The notes below the pieces were generated by a model that saw nothing but the letters and a program-made list of their open reading frames with translations, had not been told where the DNA came from and did not search any database. This document shows positions 8,137 to 17,600 of a stretch of 64,000 bases of DNA, piece after piece; the stretch's first letter is position 1, and each line of letters opens with the position of its first letter. This DNA is from Mycobacterium sp. URHB0044. GTDB taxonomy: Bacteria; Actinomycetota; Actinomycetes; Mycobacteriales; Mycobacteriaceae. The translations under genes and the position numbers were made by a program. The stretch spans positions 175,543-239,542 of the forward strand of contig NZ_JIAW01000012.1 in the NCBI RefSeq assembly GCF_000620625.1, given 5' to 3'.

Positions 8137-8838
8137 CTAGGCCGGTGGCGGGGGCGGTGCGAGCCGGCCCGCAACGAAGTCGGCGGCCTCGTTGACCATG
8201 CCCGCGCTGAGGTAGGCCTTGGCCAGGTGATCGGACCAGTTGTTCTCCCACGTATTGGGGTCGGCCGGGTTGCACACCGGGTCTGCGCCATGGCACATCT
8301 CGATGGTTCTCTCGCGATAGACCGGATTGAAGGCCCCGATGGGCCCGGCCCACGCGCTGCCGTTGCCGAACAGTGCGACTCCGGCGATGTGCTGCTCCAT
8401 CTCACCCGGCAGCGGGTTCTTGAAACCGAAGAACGAGAAGGGCAGAGCCAGAACCACGTCGGTGACGGCGGCGCCAAGCGAGTACCCGCCGAGCACGATG
8501 CGCGTATTGGGGCAGCTCGCTGCGGTGCTCTGAATGCGCTGGCTCATGTCGTTGGCGCCGATGTCGATCTCGCTGTCGGCGGGGTAGCGCACCGCGTAGA
8601 GATTGACGTTCTTGCCCGTCTTCTTCCGAAGGTCACTGACGAAGGCGTTCCCGATTTGGCCGGGGCCTGCCGGCTCGGTCCGGCCGCGGGCGAAGATCAC
8701 CTCGACGTCGGGGCACGCCGCGGCCGACGCCGACGGGGCGCCACCAGGGGTGACCGCGGGTACGAGCAACAGACTGGCCGCGGTCATTACGGAGACTGCC
8801 ACGCTGATGATGAACCTGTGAATACGCCGTGAGGTCAC
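8137..8838 (-). CDS. Cutinase-like serine esterase, secreted (Culp family), copy 4 of 4
   Basis: GTG at 8838 gives 233 residues with a Sec signal peptide (RRIHRFIISVAVSVMTAASL, cleavage near ASAAA), then the cutinase start CPDVEVIFARG. The nucleophile motif is GGYSLGAA. Asp and His of the triad lie in CHGADPVC and SDHLAKAY. It ends in a short proline tail. Culp enzymes hydrolyse esters, and some act on lipids or cell-wall substrates. The start is uncertain: an in-frame upstream start at 8892 would lengthen the leader. It is the last of four tandem paralogues on the minus strand. Confidence 0.88.
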   Translation of the reverse strand: MTSRRIHRFIISVAVSVMTAASLLLVPAVTPGGAPSASAAACPDVEVIFARGRTEPAGPGQIGNAFVSDLRKKTGKNVNLYAVRYPADSEIDIGANDMSQRIQSTAASCPNTRIVLGGYSLGAAVTDVVLALPFSFFGFKNPLPGEMEQHIAGVALFGNGSAWAGPIGAFNPVYRERTIEMCHGADPVCNPADPNTWENNWSDHLAKAYLSAGMVNEAADFVAGRLAPPPPPA

Positions 8839-8919
8839 GAAGGCGATGCTAGCCGAACTAATTGTCGCTTTCGTCGGCATTGCGTGGTGCACCCGTTACG
8901 GGGAGCACGCGGACGCGGG

Positions 8920-9567
8920 TCAGATCTTGCCCATGGCGAACTCGACTGCCGAATTCACGCCGCCGCCCGCAACGTACGCGAGCTGAAGATGGGACAGGGC
9001 GAAGGGGCCGCCGGAGCAGATGGGATCGCCCGGATTGCACACGTCGATGAACTTCCCTGCGAATGCGGGACCGGGCGCGAGGGGGACGTCGAGCAGCCGG
9101 CTGGCGTTGCCGAAGAGCACGACCGCGGCGATCCGGTCGTCGACACCCGGCGGCAGCGGATCGTTGAGCACCCGGTTGGTGACACCTGCGCCCAGTGAAT
9201 AGCCGCCGACGATGATCCGGGTGTTCGGGCACCGGCTGGCGAAGGACTCGAGCTGGCCGGTCAGGTCGTCGACGCCGGGCGCGATGTCCTGGTGCGCGGG
9301 GTAGTTCACCGCCGACGCCGCGATGTCGCGACCGGTCCTGTCGCGCAGCCCCTGGACGAATGCGTCGCCGACCTGTCCAAGGCCCGGGGGTTCGTCGGTG
9401 CCGCGGGCGAACAGGACCTGCACGTCTGGGCATGGCGCGGCCGCGGCCACGGGGGCGGTGCCGGTGACCGCTGCGGCCACAGCCAGAGTCGACAAGGCCG
9501 GCACGAGGACGCGGCGGCAGAACCTACTGAACACGGATGCGGTCACGCTGGAGATTATCCGTTGCAC
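8920..9567 (-). CDS. Cutinase-like serine esterase, secreted, copy 3 of 4
   Basis: The 215-residue protein starts with GTG and a signal peptide ending near VAAAA, then APCPDVQVLFARGTDEPPGLG. Catalytic Ser is in GGYSLGAGV, and Asp and His in CNPGDPICSGG and LSHLQLAY. Two disulfide cysteine pairs typical of cutinases are present. It lies 11 bases after copy 2, so it is probably cotranscribed with it. Substrate is unknown; the M. tuberculosis counterparts by position would be cut3/cut4. Confidence 0.9.
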   Translation of the reverse strand: MQRIISSVTASVFSRFCRRVLVPALSTLAVAAAVTGTAPVAAAAPCPDVQVLFARGTDEPPGLGQVGDAFVQGLRDRTGRDIAASAVNYPAHQDIAPGVDDLTGQLESFASRCPNTRIIVGGYSLGAGVTNRVLNDPLPPGVDDRIAAVVLFGNASRLLDVPLAPGPAFAGKFIDVCNPGDPICSGGPFALSHLQLAYVAGGGVNSAVEFAMGKI

Positions 9568-9578
9568 CTGCGAGTTCG

Positions 9579-10235
9579 TTACAGCAGACCTGCGACGAAG
9601 TTGGCTGCGGCGTTGGTCGGACCGCCCGCGTAGGCCTTGTGCGCGGCAACGCTTTCACCGTCGGTCTGGCAGATCGGGTCGCCCCCGTTGCACAGATCGA
9701 TGGACCGGCCACCCCACACCGGGCTCGAGGTCAAGGGCAAACCCAGCTTGGCGGAGGGGTTGCCGAAGACGGCGATGGCGGCGACGTGATCGGGCGCGTT
9801 CGGCGGCAGCGGGTTGTTGAACCCGATCGCCGGAACCGGCACCGCACTGATCACGTCGATCACCGCGGCACCCTGCGAGTAACCGCCGAGCACCAGACGG
9901 GTGTCGGGGCAGGCGCCGATCATGTACTGGATGTGGCCACTGGCGTCGTTGGCGCCGTCGGCGGCCGCCAGGAAGTCGTAGGTGGCGGGGTAGTTGACGG
10001 CGTAGGTGCCGACCGAGCGGCCACCGACCTTGCTGCGCAACGCATCGACGAACGCTCCGCCGGGCAGTCCCAGCCCTGCAGATTCGCTGGTACCGCGGGC
10101 AAAGACCACCTGGATGGCGGGGCAATCGTCGGCCGATGCGGTCGGGAGGACGGCGGACGAGACGACGGGAGCAACGACGGCGGCGCAGGCCGTCACGACG
10201 GCGAGGGCGGAGCGTCGAACAAGATCAAGAGCCAC
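9579..10235 (-). CDS. Cutinase-like serine esterase, secreted, copy 2 of 4
   Basis: The 218-residue protein starts with GTG and has a signal peptide (RRSALAVVTACAAVVAPVV) and then DDCPAIQVVFARGTSESAGLG. The nucleophile motif is GGYSQGAAV, and the Asp/His region is CNGGDPICQTDGESVAAH. The serine flank (GYSQG) is shared with copy 1, while copies 3 and 4 have GYSLG, which hints at two sub-lineages within the array. Confidence 0.9.
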   Translation of the reverse strand: MALDLVRRSALAVVTACAAVVAPVVSSAVLPTASADDCPAIQVVFARGTSESAGLGLPGGAFVDALRSKVGGRSVGTYAVNYPATYDFLAAADGANDASGHIQYMIGACPDTRLVLGGYSQGAAVIDVISAVPVPAIGFNNPLPPNAPDHVAAIAVFGNPSAKLGLPLTSSPVWGGRSIDLCNGGDPICQTDGESVAAHKAYAGGPTNAAANFVAGLL

Positions 10236-10259
10236 GCCGAATGATAACGCGTAAACGAG

Positions 10260-10919
10260 CTAAACAAGTCCCGCCACGTAGTTTGCGGCCTGTTGCGCCA
10301 GGCCCGCGGTCACGTAATCGCTATGGGCGAACGGATTGCGGCCCCGCGAACAAATGGGGTCACCGTCCTTGCACAGGTCGATGGCCCTGCCGCCGAAGAC
10401 CGACGAGGTGATCGGGTTGCTGAACTTGGTCGCGGGGTTGCCGAACACCGCCACCGCCGCGATGGAGGGAAGGAGACCGCTCGGCAACGGGGGCGCCGAC
10501 CCGATGTCACCGATCTTGTTGCCAAGCGGCGGAATACCGGCCAGCATGTCGACCACGGCGGCGCCCTGCGAGTAGCCGCCGAGCACGATCCGGGTGGACG
10601 GGCACTGCTGCGTCAGGGTCGCGATGTAGTTGGTGGCGTCCGCCGCGCCGTCGGCCGCGGCGAGGAAGTCATACGAGGCCGGGTAGTTCACCGCATACGT
10701 GGTGAGGCTGCGGCCACCGATCAGTCCGCTGAGGGCGCCGGAGAATGCGTCACCGACGCGTCCGAGGCCCGGCGTGTCGTCGGTACCGCGCGCGAACACG
10801 ACCGCGACGTCGGAGCACGGCTCGGCCGTCGCCGGTGGGGCGATGGCCAGCATCGTGGCCGTACAGACCAGGGCCGAGGTGATCGCGGCCAGCCGGGCCG
10901 ACATCTTCTTCAAGGTCAC
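10260..10919 (-). CDS. Cutinase-like serine esterase, secreted, copy 1 of 4
   Basis: The 219-residue protein has a signal peptide (SARLAAITSALVCTATMLAI) followed by EPCSDVAVVFARGTDDTPGLG. Catalytic Ser lies in GGYSQGAAV, and Asp and His in CKDGDPICSRGRNPFAHSDY. It is the first cutinase of the array and starts 24 bases after the stop of the EamA transporter gene, so all five genes may share a promoter. An ATG 15 bases inside is an alternative start. Confidence 0.9.
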   Translation of the reverse strand: MTLKKMSARLAAITSALVCTATMLAIAPPATAEPCSDVAVVFARGTDDTPGLGRVGDAFSGALSGLIGGRSLTTYAVNYPASYDFLAAADGAADATNYIATLTQQCPSTRIVLGGYSQGAAVVDMLAGIPPLGNKIGDIGSAPPLPSGLLPSIAAVAVFGNPATKFSNPITSSVFGGRAIDLCKDGDPICSRGRNPFAHSDYVTAGLAQQAANYVAGLV

Positions 10920-10942
10920 CTAGGCATCTTGGCATACCGCGA

Positions 10943-11965
10943 TCAGCTACGACCAACCGTTTGCTCAGTGTGCGGCTCGGCGGCCGGGTCATCCGGAAGG
11001 GCGGACAGCCGGACCTGCTCGGCGCGGTCGCCAAGGCGCGCCAAGGTGAGTCCACCGAGGACGACCACCCCGCCGATGGCCTGGCTGACCGAGATCGCCT
11101 CGCCTAGGAGCGCCCATGCCGTGAGTACGGCGAACAGCACCTCGGCGAGCCCGACCAGCGAGGCAAACCGTGGCTTCAGTCTGGCGATCCCCATGATGCC
11201 GAGCGTGTACGCGATGGCGGTCGGGACGACAGCCAGGGCTAGCACCGGAACCAGCCACGACGTCGTCCACCCCGCGACGACGACGTCATGTGTAGCGAAG
11301 GTCAGCGGAAGAATTCCCGACACACCGAGCAACGCGACCGAGCCGGCCCCCACGATCAGACCGCCGGCGGCCAGGGTGATGGAGTTCAGCCCGGTGCCGT
11401 CCGTGGTGACCTTGTCGGCCATCATGAAGTAGCACGCCGCACAGATTGCCGCGGCCAGGCCCCAGCCGATTCCGACGAGGTTGACGTGGGCGCCCGACAC
11501 GACGTCGAGAACCAGGACGATGCCGACGACGGCAAGGGCGACCCCGGTCAACACGAGGTTGCTGGGCCGACGACGGGTGGTCGCCCACAGCCAGCCCACG
11601 ACGAGTACGGGGGCCGTGTATTCGAGCAGTAATGCGACGCCGACCGTCAGGTGCGAAATGGCGTTGAAGTAGCACAGTTGGGCGCCCGCAATGGGGATCA
11701 GCCCATAGGCCACGACGGTCTTGGCGTGCTGCAGCGCTTCGCGAACCCAGCCAGGGTTCATGATGGTGGCGAAGATCGCCATCACCAGGGCGCCACCGGC
11801 CAGCCGTGCGGTGACGGCGGCGATGGGGCTCCAGCCCGTTTCCATCAGCGACTTGGCCAGCGGCCCGGACGTCCCGAAGGTGAAGGCCGATGCGACCGCG
11901 AAGAGCAAGCCGAGCCGGAAGTGGTCGCCTGCAGCCCGCTGATCTGGCGTGGTCGTGGCCGTCAC
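10943..11965 (-). CDS. EamA/DMT-family transporter, ten-helix membrane protein
   Basis: The 340-residue protein is almost entirely hydrophobic, with two repeats of about five helices typical of EamA (FTFGTSGPLAKSLMETGW in repeat 1, SLVGLAEVLFAVLTAWALLGE in repeat 2). DMT proteins export or import small metabolites; the substrate cannot be read here. It is divergent from the CGNR zinc-finger gene, and the two share a 75-base region with an inverted repeat, so the CGNR protein may control it. Confidence 0.88.
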   Translation of the reverse strand: MTATTTPDQRAAGDHFRLGLLFAVASAFTFGTSGPLAKSLMETGWSPIAAVTARLAGGALVMAIFATIMNPGWVREALQHAKTVVAYGLIPIAGAQLCYFNAISHLTVGVALLLEYTAPVLVVGWLWATTRRRPSNLVLTGVALAVVGIVLVLDVVSGAHVNLVGIGWGLAAAICAACYFMMADKVTTDGTGLNSITLAAGGLIVGAGSVALLGVSGILPLTFATHDVVVAGWTTSWLVPVLALAVVPTAIAYTLGIMGIARLKPRFASLVGLAEVLFAVLTAWALLGEAISVSQAIGGVVVLGGLTLARLGDRAEQVRLSALPDDPAAEPHTEQTVGRS

Positions 11966-11985
11966 CGAGCACCTCCTGGCATGTA

Positions 11986-12055
11986 ATGAGTAAAATCGAT
12001 GTTGGTCATGACGCTAGCGCTGAAGGGAGTCATGAGTCAAATGATTTTTACTCAT
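11986..12055. promoter_or_regulatory. Candidate operator: inverted repeat around ATGAGTAAA in the EamA/CGNR divergent region
   Basis: ATGAGTAAAATC at 11986-11997 is the reverse complement, with one extra base, of GATTTTTACTCAT at 12043-12055. Related half-sites (GTCATGACG, GTCATGAGTC) lie between them. The right arm covers the chosen start codon of the CGNR gene, as expected for an autoregulatory operator. Confidence 0.55.
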
Positions 12056-12592
12056 GACACGGAGCTCACCTTGAAGGCTTCTTGTGTCCTGATCAACACC
12101 GACCGCGTCGACGGCGAACACCTCGGCGACATGGAGGCGCTGGACGGCTACCTCGACGGATTCGGCTGGACGGGCCGCCGCGACAAGGACGCCGCCGAGT
12201 TGGACTCCGTGCACCGGCTGCGGGAGCGGCTGGGCAGGATCTGGGACGTGGCCGACGACGAGGAGCGCGCGGTCGCTGCGGTCAACGCGCTACTGAGCGA
12301 CACCCGCGCCATGCCGTGGCTCACCCGACACCCGGAGCAGCCGGAATGGCACCTGCACCTCGCCTCGATCCACGATCCGCTCTGGCAGCGGATGGGCGCC
12401 GAGATGGCGATGGCATTGGCAGACCTCATCCGCGCCGGGGAGCTGCGCAGGCTCAAGATCTGTGCGGCACCGGACTGTGATGCCGTCCTGATCGATCTGT
12501 CCCGCAACCGATCCCGGATGTTCTGCGACACCGGCAACTGTGGTAACCGGCAGCACGTGGCGGCGTACCGGGAGCGGCGGGCGAGTAGCTAG
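12041..12592 (+). CDS. CGNR zinc-finger (ABATE-type) putative regulator
   Basis: The 183-residue protein starts MIFTHDTELTLKASCVLINT. ATG 12041 is preferred because AGGGAG (12024-12029) lies 11 bases upstream; ATGs at 11999, 12008 and 12032 are too far from or too close to it. The C-terminal zinc ribbon has Cys ligands in CAAPDCDAVL and MFCDTGNCGNR, the CGNR signature. Family members are thought to be stress or transcription regulators. It converges with the FAD oxidoreductase gene, with 5 bases between stop codons. Confidence 0.82.
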   Translation: MIFTHDTELTLKASCVLINTDRVDGEHLGDMEALDGYLDGFGWTGRRDKDAAELDSVHRLRERLGRIWDVADDEERAVAAVNALLSDTRAMPWLTRHPEQPEWHLHLASIHDPLWQRMGAEMAMALADLIRAGELRRLKICAAPDCDAVLIDLSRNRSRMFCDTGNCGNRQHVAAYRERRASS

Positions 12593-12597
12593 GGTGT

Positions 12598-14667
12598 TCA
12601 CGGCAGGTAGAAGCCGCGGATGCGGTGGTACCGACCGCGGCCGAGTAACGCGTTCGCCGCCTCGAGGCCGGACATCACCGCGGCCTCGATACAGCCGGCG
12701 TTGATTCCCGAATCGGTCCAGTCACCCGCCAAAAACAGGTTGTCGTAACCACTTTCATCGGGCCGCAGGCGATGTTTGTCGGAGCCTGGGACGGATTGCA
12801 CATAGCGATCCGAAGGGTCGATGTTCACGCTGACGTGCTGCGTTGCCATCGCGGACCGGCCGCGCTGGCCGTTGACACCGCTGAGCAGGTGCCAGGCGAA
12901 GCCTTGCTCAGCGGTGGCGCGTGGGAAGTACAGGCCGAGGTGGCGATCGAGGTGTTGCGTCGCTTCCGTATGCACCTGCTCGTGAAGGCGACGGACGTAT
13001 TCGGTGCTGTCCTCGGTCGTCGGCCAGGGGGCTCGAAGGCTGCCGCAGAAGTACGCAACGGTGCCCGGGAGATCGCCATCCGGCCAGTCCTCGGCCCATA
13101 GCGTCTGCGGCATCGATGCCCAGGTCTCGAACGGCGGGAGGTAGGCGCTGATCGTGGCCCCGGGGTGATCCCATCCCAGAGATGGCTCATCGGGTCGCAG
13201 CCAGATCTGGAACGCCTGTGTCGCGACGGTGCGTACGTGCGTGGTCATATCGCGCCATTCGGGTCGGTCAGCGATGAGTTCGGCCGCGACGATGGGGATC
13301 ATCCCCAGCGAAACAGCGAGAATGACGTGGTCGTAGTCGACGCCGAGGCGCAGCACTCGAGCTTCAGCGTCACTGTGCTCGTTGAAATGCGATTCCAGGG
13401 CGTCCAATCCTGATTTTGGTTCGATCTGGTCAGCGAGCGGCGCATTCGGGAAGACGGGAAGACCACGCACTGCCGTCAACGGCTCGTAGTGGTCGAGGCC
13501 CTCGGCGAGCCTGACCTGGCGCCCCATGGTGATGGTGTCGATCGTCTGGCGGCGGGCGTCGAGGTGCAGAGCGTCGAGGCGATGGAAGAACTCGAACTCG
13601 ACGCCTCGGCGGCGCAAAGCCTGATAAAGCGGAGCGATCACGATGTCACCCATGCCGGCTGTCATCTTCCAGAAGATTGCGCCCTTGTACTCGAAGAGGA
13701 CGACGCCGATGAGGAAGATCATCAAACCGGCTGCCACCGCGGGCCGCTCCGGGTTGGCATCCTCGTAGCCAAACACCAGGTCGTAAAGGCCCCGTACCAA
13801 AGGGGAGTCGAGCACATCTGGATGACCGCCGTGACGCAGAATCCACTGGCCGAAGTCTTCGTCGTTGATCGCCCTGAACCCCCGCGCATGGGTGACCAGG
13901 TTGTCTGCGACGACTCCGCGGACGACGGCTGCGACAAGCGATATCAGCAGCCAAGCTCGTTTGTGGTCAAGGCGGTTCTCGTACTCGATCGCATTACGGA
14001 TTGCATCGAGGGCACGTTCGAGCGCATCCGTCGGTGCGCCCTGGGCGAGGCCCGGGTCAGTTACCGCGAGGAGTGCAGCGAGCACTCCTCGCTGCACCAT
14101 ATCGATTGCCAATGACGCCGGTGTCCGTGGCGGCTCAGCCGACGTGGATAGGAGTAGGCCGCCCGGCGCGGCGGCGCGCAAGGAGTCGGTGAACGAGATG
14201 ACGAGTTTGAGTGCCCTCTCGATGAATTCGATGGCCGTGAGCTCACGTCCCGCGGCTTCCGGTTCGCCCGGGGTCAGGTCGTTTCGGGGATGCGTGCCGA
14301 GCCAGGTCACCCAATCGCTGCCCCACCGGTCGGCCAAGCCGGGATTTTCGGCCGGAACTATCGCCTGATCCCAGGTTCGTATGGGTGAAGCTGGATCCGT
14401 TGTACCTCTGTCGAGTTCGGCGTAGCACTCGCGAATCAATCGGAAGGCGTTCTCGTAGCATCCGAGCCAGACGTGCAAACCGTGTTCCTCAATCCGGCCG
14501 TGCTCGCCACGGCTGGATGCCCCCTTGCCGCCCAGGCGCCAGCCGCGCTGGTACACCGTGATCGACTCGAAGCGATCCCGCCAGCCTGGCTCGCTAAGCC
14601 GCCAGGCCGCACTCAGCCCCGCCATGCCGCCGCCGAGGACCGCTACCTTCCCGTCGGGCCGCCTCAC
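12598..14667 (-). CDS. FAD-dependent oxidoreductase of the carotenoid-desaturase/squalene-related superfamily
   Basis: The 689-residue protein starts with a GTG that overlaps the stop of the cyclase gene (GTGA). The N-terminus has the dinucleotide-binding motif LGGGMAGLSAAW (residues 11-22) followed by RGWRLGGKGAS. The C-terminus has the FAD-closing motif NLFLAGDWTDSGINAGCIEAAVMSG, as in phytoene/zeta-carotene desaturases and amine-oxidase-like flavoproteins. A hydrophobic stretch (AGLMIFLIGVVLF, mid-protein) may bind membrane or lipid. With a polyprenyl synthase in the same island, an isoprenoid substrate is likely, but this is inference. Confidence 0.82.
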   Translation of the reverse strand: MRRPDGKVAVLGGGMAGLSAAWRLSEPGWRDRFESITVYQRGWRLGGKGASSRGEHGRIEEHGLHVWLGCYENAFRLIRECYAELDRGTTDPASPIRTWDQAIVPAENPGLADRWGSDWVTWLGTHPRNDLTPGEPEAAGRELTAIEFIERALKLVISFTDSLRAAAPGGLLLSTSAEPPRTPASLAIDMVQRGVLAALLAVTDPGLAQGAPTDALERALDAIRNAIEYENRLDHKRAWLLISLVAAVVRGVVADNLVTHARGFRAINDEDFGQWILRHGGHPDVLDSPLVRGLYDLVFGYEDANPERPAVAAGLMIFLIGVVLFEYKGAIFWKMTAGMGDIVIAPLYQALRRRGVEFEFFHRLDALHLDARRQTIDTITMGRQVRLAEGLDHYEPLTAVRGLPVFPNAPLADQIEPKSGLDALESHFNEHSDAEARVLRLGVDYDHVILAVSLGMIPIVAAELIADRPEWRDMTTHVRTVATQAFQIWLRPDEPSLGWDHPGATISAYLPPFETWASMPQTLWAEDWPDGDLPGTVAYFCGSLRAPWPTTEDSTEYVRRLHEQVHTEATQHLDRHLGLYFPRATAEQGFAWHLLSGVNGQRGRSAMATQHVSVNIDPSDRYVQSVPGSDKHRLRPDESGYDNLFLAGDWTDSGINAGCIEAAVMSGLEAANALLGRGRYHRIRGFYLP

Positions 14668-17600
14668 CCCAGCAATGTCCGTGCGCGCGTCAACTCGGGC
14701 CAGGTGCTCTGGTGGGGGAAGCGGCTCAAGGCTTCGAACAACGCGTGCCTCGCAGGCTCACCGGACAACTCGAAATCATCTGCAGCGACGCGTAACTCAA
14801 AGATCCACGCCTCCTGTCGGCGTGCTAGCTCAAGTGCCGCACGCAGGTCTGCGCGACGCAGCTCGACGTCATCGGTGGTGTGGGAGCGGAGTCGCACCAA
14901 CTCGGCATCGTAGAAATGCATCCCGGTCTCGTCTGCCAAATCCAATGCGATTTGCAAACGCATACGTGCTTCGTCGGGCTCGTTCGCCGCGATCAACATT
15001 CGTGCCAGTACCGCGTCGTAGAACGTGATGAGTGCGATTACGCCTAGAGCACGAAACGTATCGATGAATCCGGTCATGGTTGCGATCTGCGCCGGTAATG
15101 TGGCTGCGTCACCACCCCTCTCGGCCAGTGAAGATATCGCGCTGACCATTTCGCGTTGTGCCGCTCCGATGAGGGCCCACGAATCGAAGCCATGTTGTTC
15201 ACCAAGCTTGCCCACGTCAATGGCGACTTCATTGGCACGGCCGAGCTGGCCTGCCTCGATTCGTATCAAGACTTCGATCTGCCGCGTGTAGGCCAGGCTG
15301 AATGCGCCCTGCGGAAAGGGGAGTCGTTCGCATCGCTGTTCTGCGCTGGCTAGGTCGGCCTCCACCCCGCCCAAGTCTCCCTCGACGTAGCGGGCCAACG
15401 CGAGGTGTGTGTACAGCCCCGCCGTTGTGTCGTTCGGCATGAAGAGCATTGTGTCCAGCTCGCGCATGGCCTCTTCGCTCAACGAGTTTGCCGCCATTTC
15501 GAGTTTCGCCCGCGAGTAACCGAAGTCGCCGCGGTACCAAGCCAACATCCCCAACGCGAAGTCGTTGACAGGCAGGAACCCTGCTCGTGTGCCCGTTAGG
15601 TTCACGCGGATCGACTGGACCAACCGTTCCGCACGGTCAAGGTCCGCACGCATCGTGTAATACGGGTACAGCGACATCACCGTCGAAAAGACATCGTCGT
15701 CACGTAAGTCGCTACCGCACAGTTGAAGACAACGTTCGAAGTCAGCCGCGACATTGGGGCTCGAAACCCCTTCAGCCGCCTGTGCCAAGAAGGCGCGTCG
15801 CAGTCGAAGCGAGATTTCCTGCTGGTCGCGCTCGGCGCCTGGTGCCGCACGCTCGGCCTGGGATACCGCATAGGTCAGGTAGGTCCGGGCTTCGCCGAGT
15901 GCGCCTCGCTGCCCGGCATTCGCCGATGCTTGCCCGTAGGCCGATGCCGCCTCGGTGTACCGTTCCGCCCGCTCGTAGTGGCGGGCGATCAAGGGCCAGT
16001 CGGGGTTTCCGTCTGTGGCCGCCGACGCCAAAGCATCCGCAATGCGGCTGTGTTGCAGGAGGCGAAGACTCGGCGGAGACAGCTCCGCCGCCACCTCGCG
16101 AAGCAGCTCGTGACGGAATCTCCAGCTGTCCTGGTCGAGCGGTTCGAGCACCCGGCCGTTTGAAAGCTGCTGAATCACTTGGTCGACTTCGTCTTCACTC
16201 AAGTCGACGACCGATAACAGCAAGCTCCGCTCGATTCGACTGCCGATGATGGCTGCGGCCTCGACGACCTGTACGGCGTTCTTGCTGGAACGAAGCCGCG
16301 CGAACAAGGCCTCGTAGAGTGAATCTGGCACCCCAACCGAGTTGGACTCGTCAGTTGGATGTTCTTTGAGCTTTGTCACTACTTCTTCGATGTAGAGCGG
16401 GACGCCGTCACACCGACGGCGGACCGCCCGTTGGTCATCCGGCGTCACCTCGGGGTAGAGGGCAACGATCAGATCGTCGGTCTCATCGTCGGTCAACGGC
16501 TTCAATTCGAAGGCCTCGACCTGCGAGCTGTCGGTCAACGGCACTTGCTCGCGACTGGTCATCACGATGAGCACGTGACCGCCCAGATCGGCGCGCATGA
16601 GGGATTGCAGGACTTCGATGCTGTCCTCATCGAACCAATGCATGTCTTCGACGAGCACCAGCGCCGGCGCATCGTGCACACACGCAAGGAGGTAATCGTG
16701 CACCGCGCCAGCGATCTGCCCGTACAACTTGCGGCCTTCGGCGTGGACGGGTCGATACCCGCTCCGCGGATCGATGCCGAGCACAGGAGCCAACAAGGGA
16801 ATCAGGGCGGAGGATTCGAGCGAACGTTCCTCGACCTCGCGCTCGAGATATCGAAGGCGCTCAGCGGGGTCGGACGTGCGGCCGATGCCACACTGGCGTT
16901 CCAGCAACCTGCGGATCGGACGCAAGCCGACGTCGGTGTGAAACGGCGAGCCGATCAGCTGCAGGACGATCGCATGGGATCGCTCAGCCATGTCGACGGC
17001 CGACCATGCGAGCCGACTCTTGCCGATGCCAGCGTCACCAACGAACGCCACTCCGGGCCGGTCCAACCTGCCGACCTGTGCGCGAGCCCAACATTGCTCG
17101 ATGTACGCGAACTCCGGATGCCGGCCCACCAACGGGCCGAATGTCATTCGGGTGACGTCACGTTCGGCGACTACGAGGAAGTGGCGCACCGGATCGTCCA
17201 CACCCTTGACGGACTTGGGGAGCCGGGCCGCCAGTTCGAAACTGTCTCGGATGAGCGGTTCAATCGAGTCCGACACCGCAACGGTTCCTGGTTCGGCCAG
17301 GCTGCACATCCGTGCCGCCATGTTCGCCGCGAGCCCGTACACGTCGTCTTGGGCGGTGTCCAAATACACGATTCCGCGGTGGATCCCAACGCGAACGTTG
17401 ATCTCGAAACCGAATCGACGCCGCACGCGCGCGCTGAGGGTCGCAATTTCCCGAGTGATGTCCAACCCGACCTGCACTGAGCGCTGAACGTCGTCCTCGT
17501 GCGCTTGCGGATGACCGAAGAAGGCCAGCAGCCCGTCACCCTTGGTCGATCCGATGTGGCCCTCATAGCGATTGACGATCCGAATGACGTCGTCGCGGTA

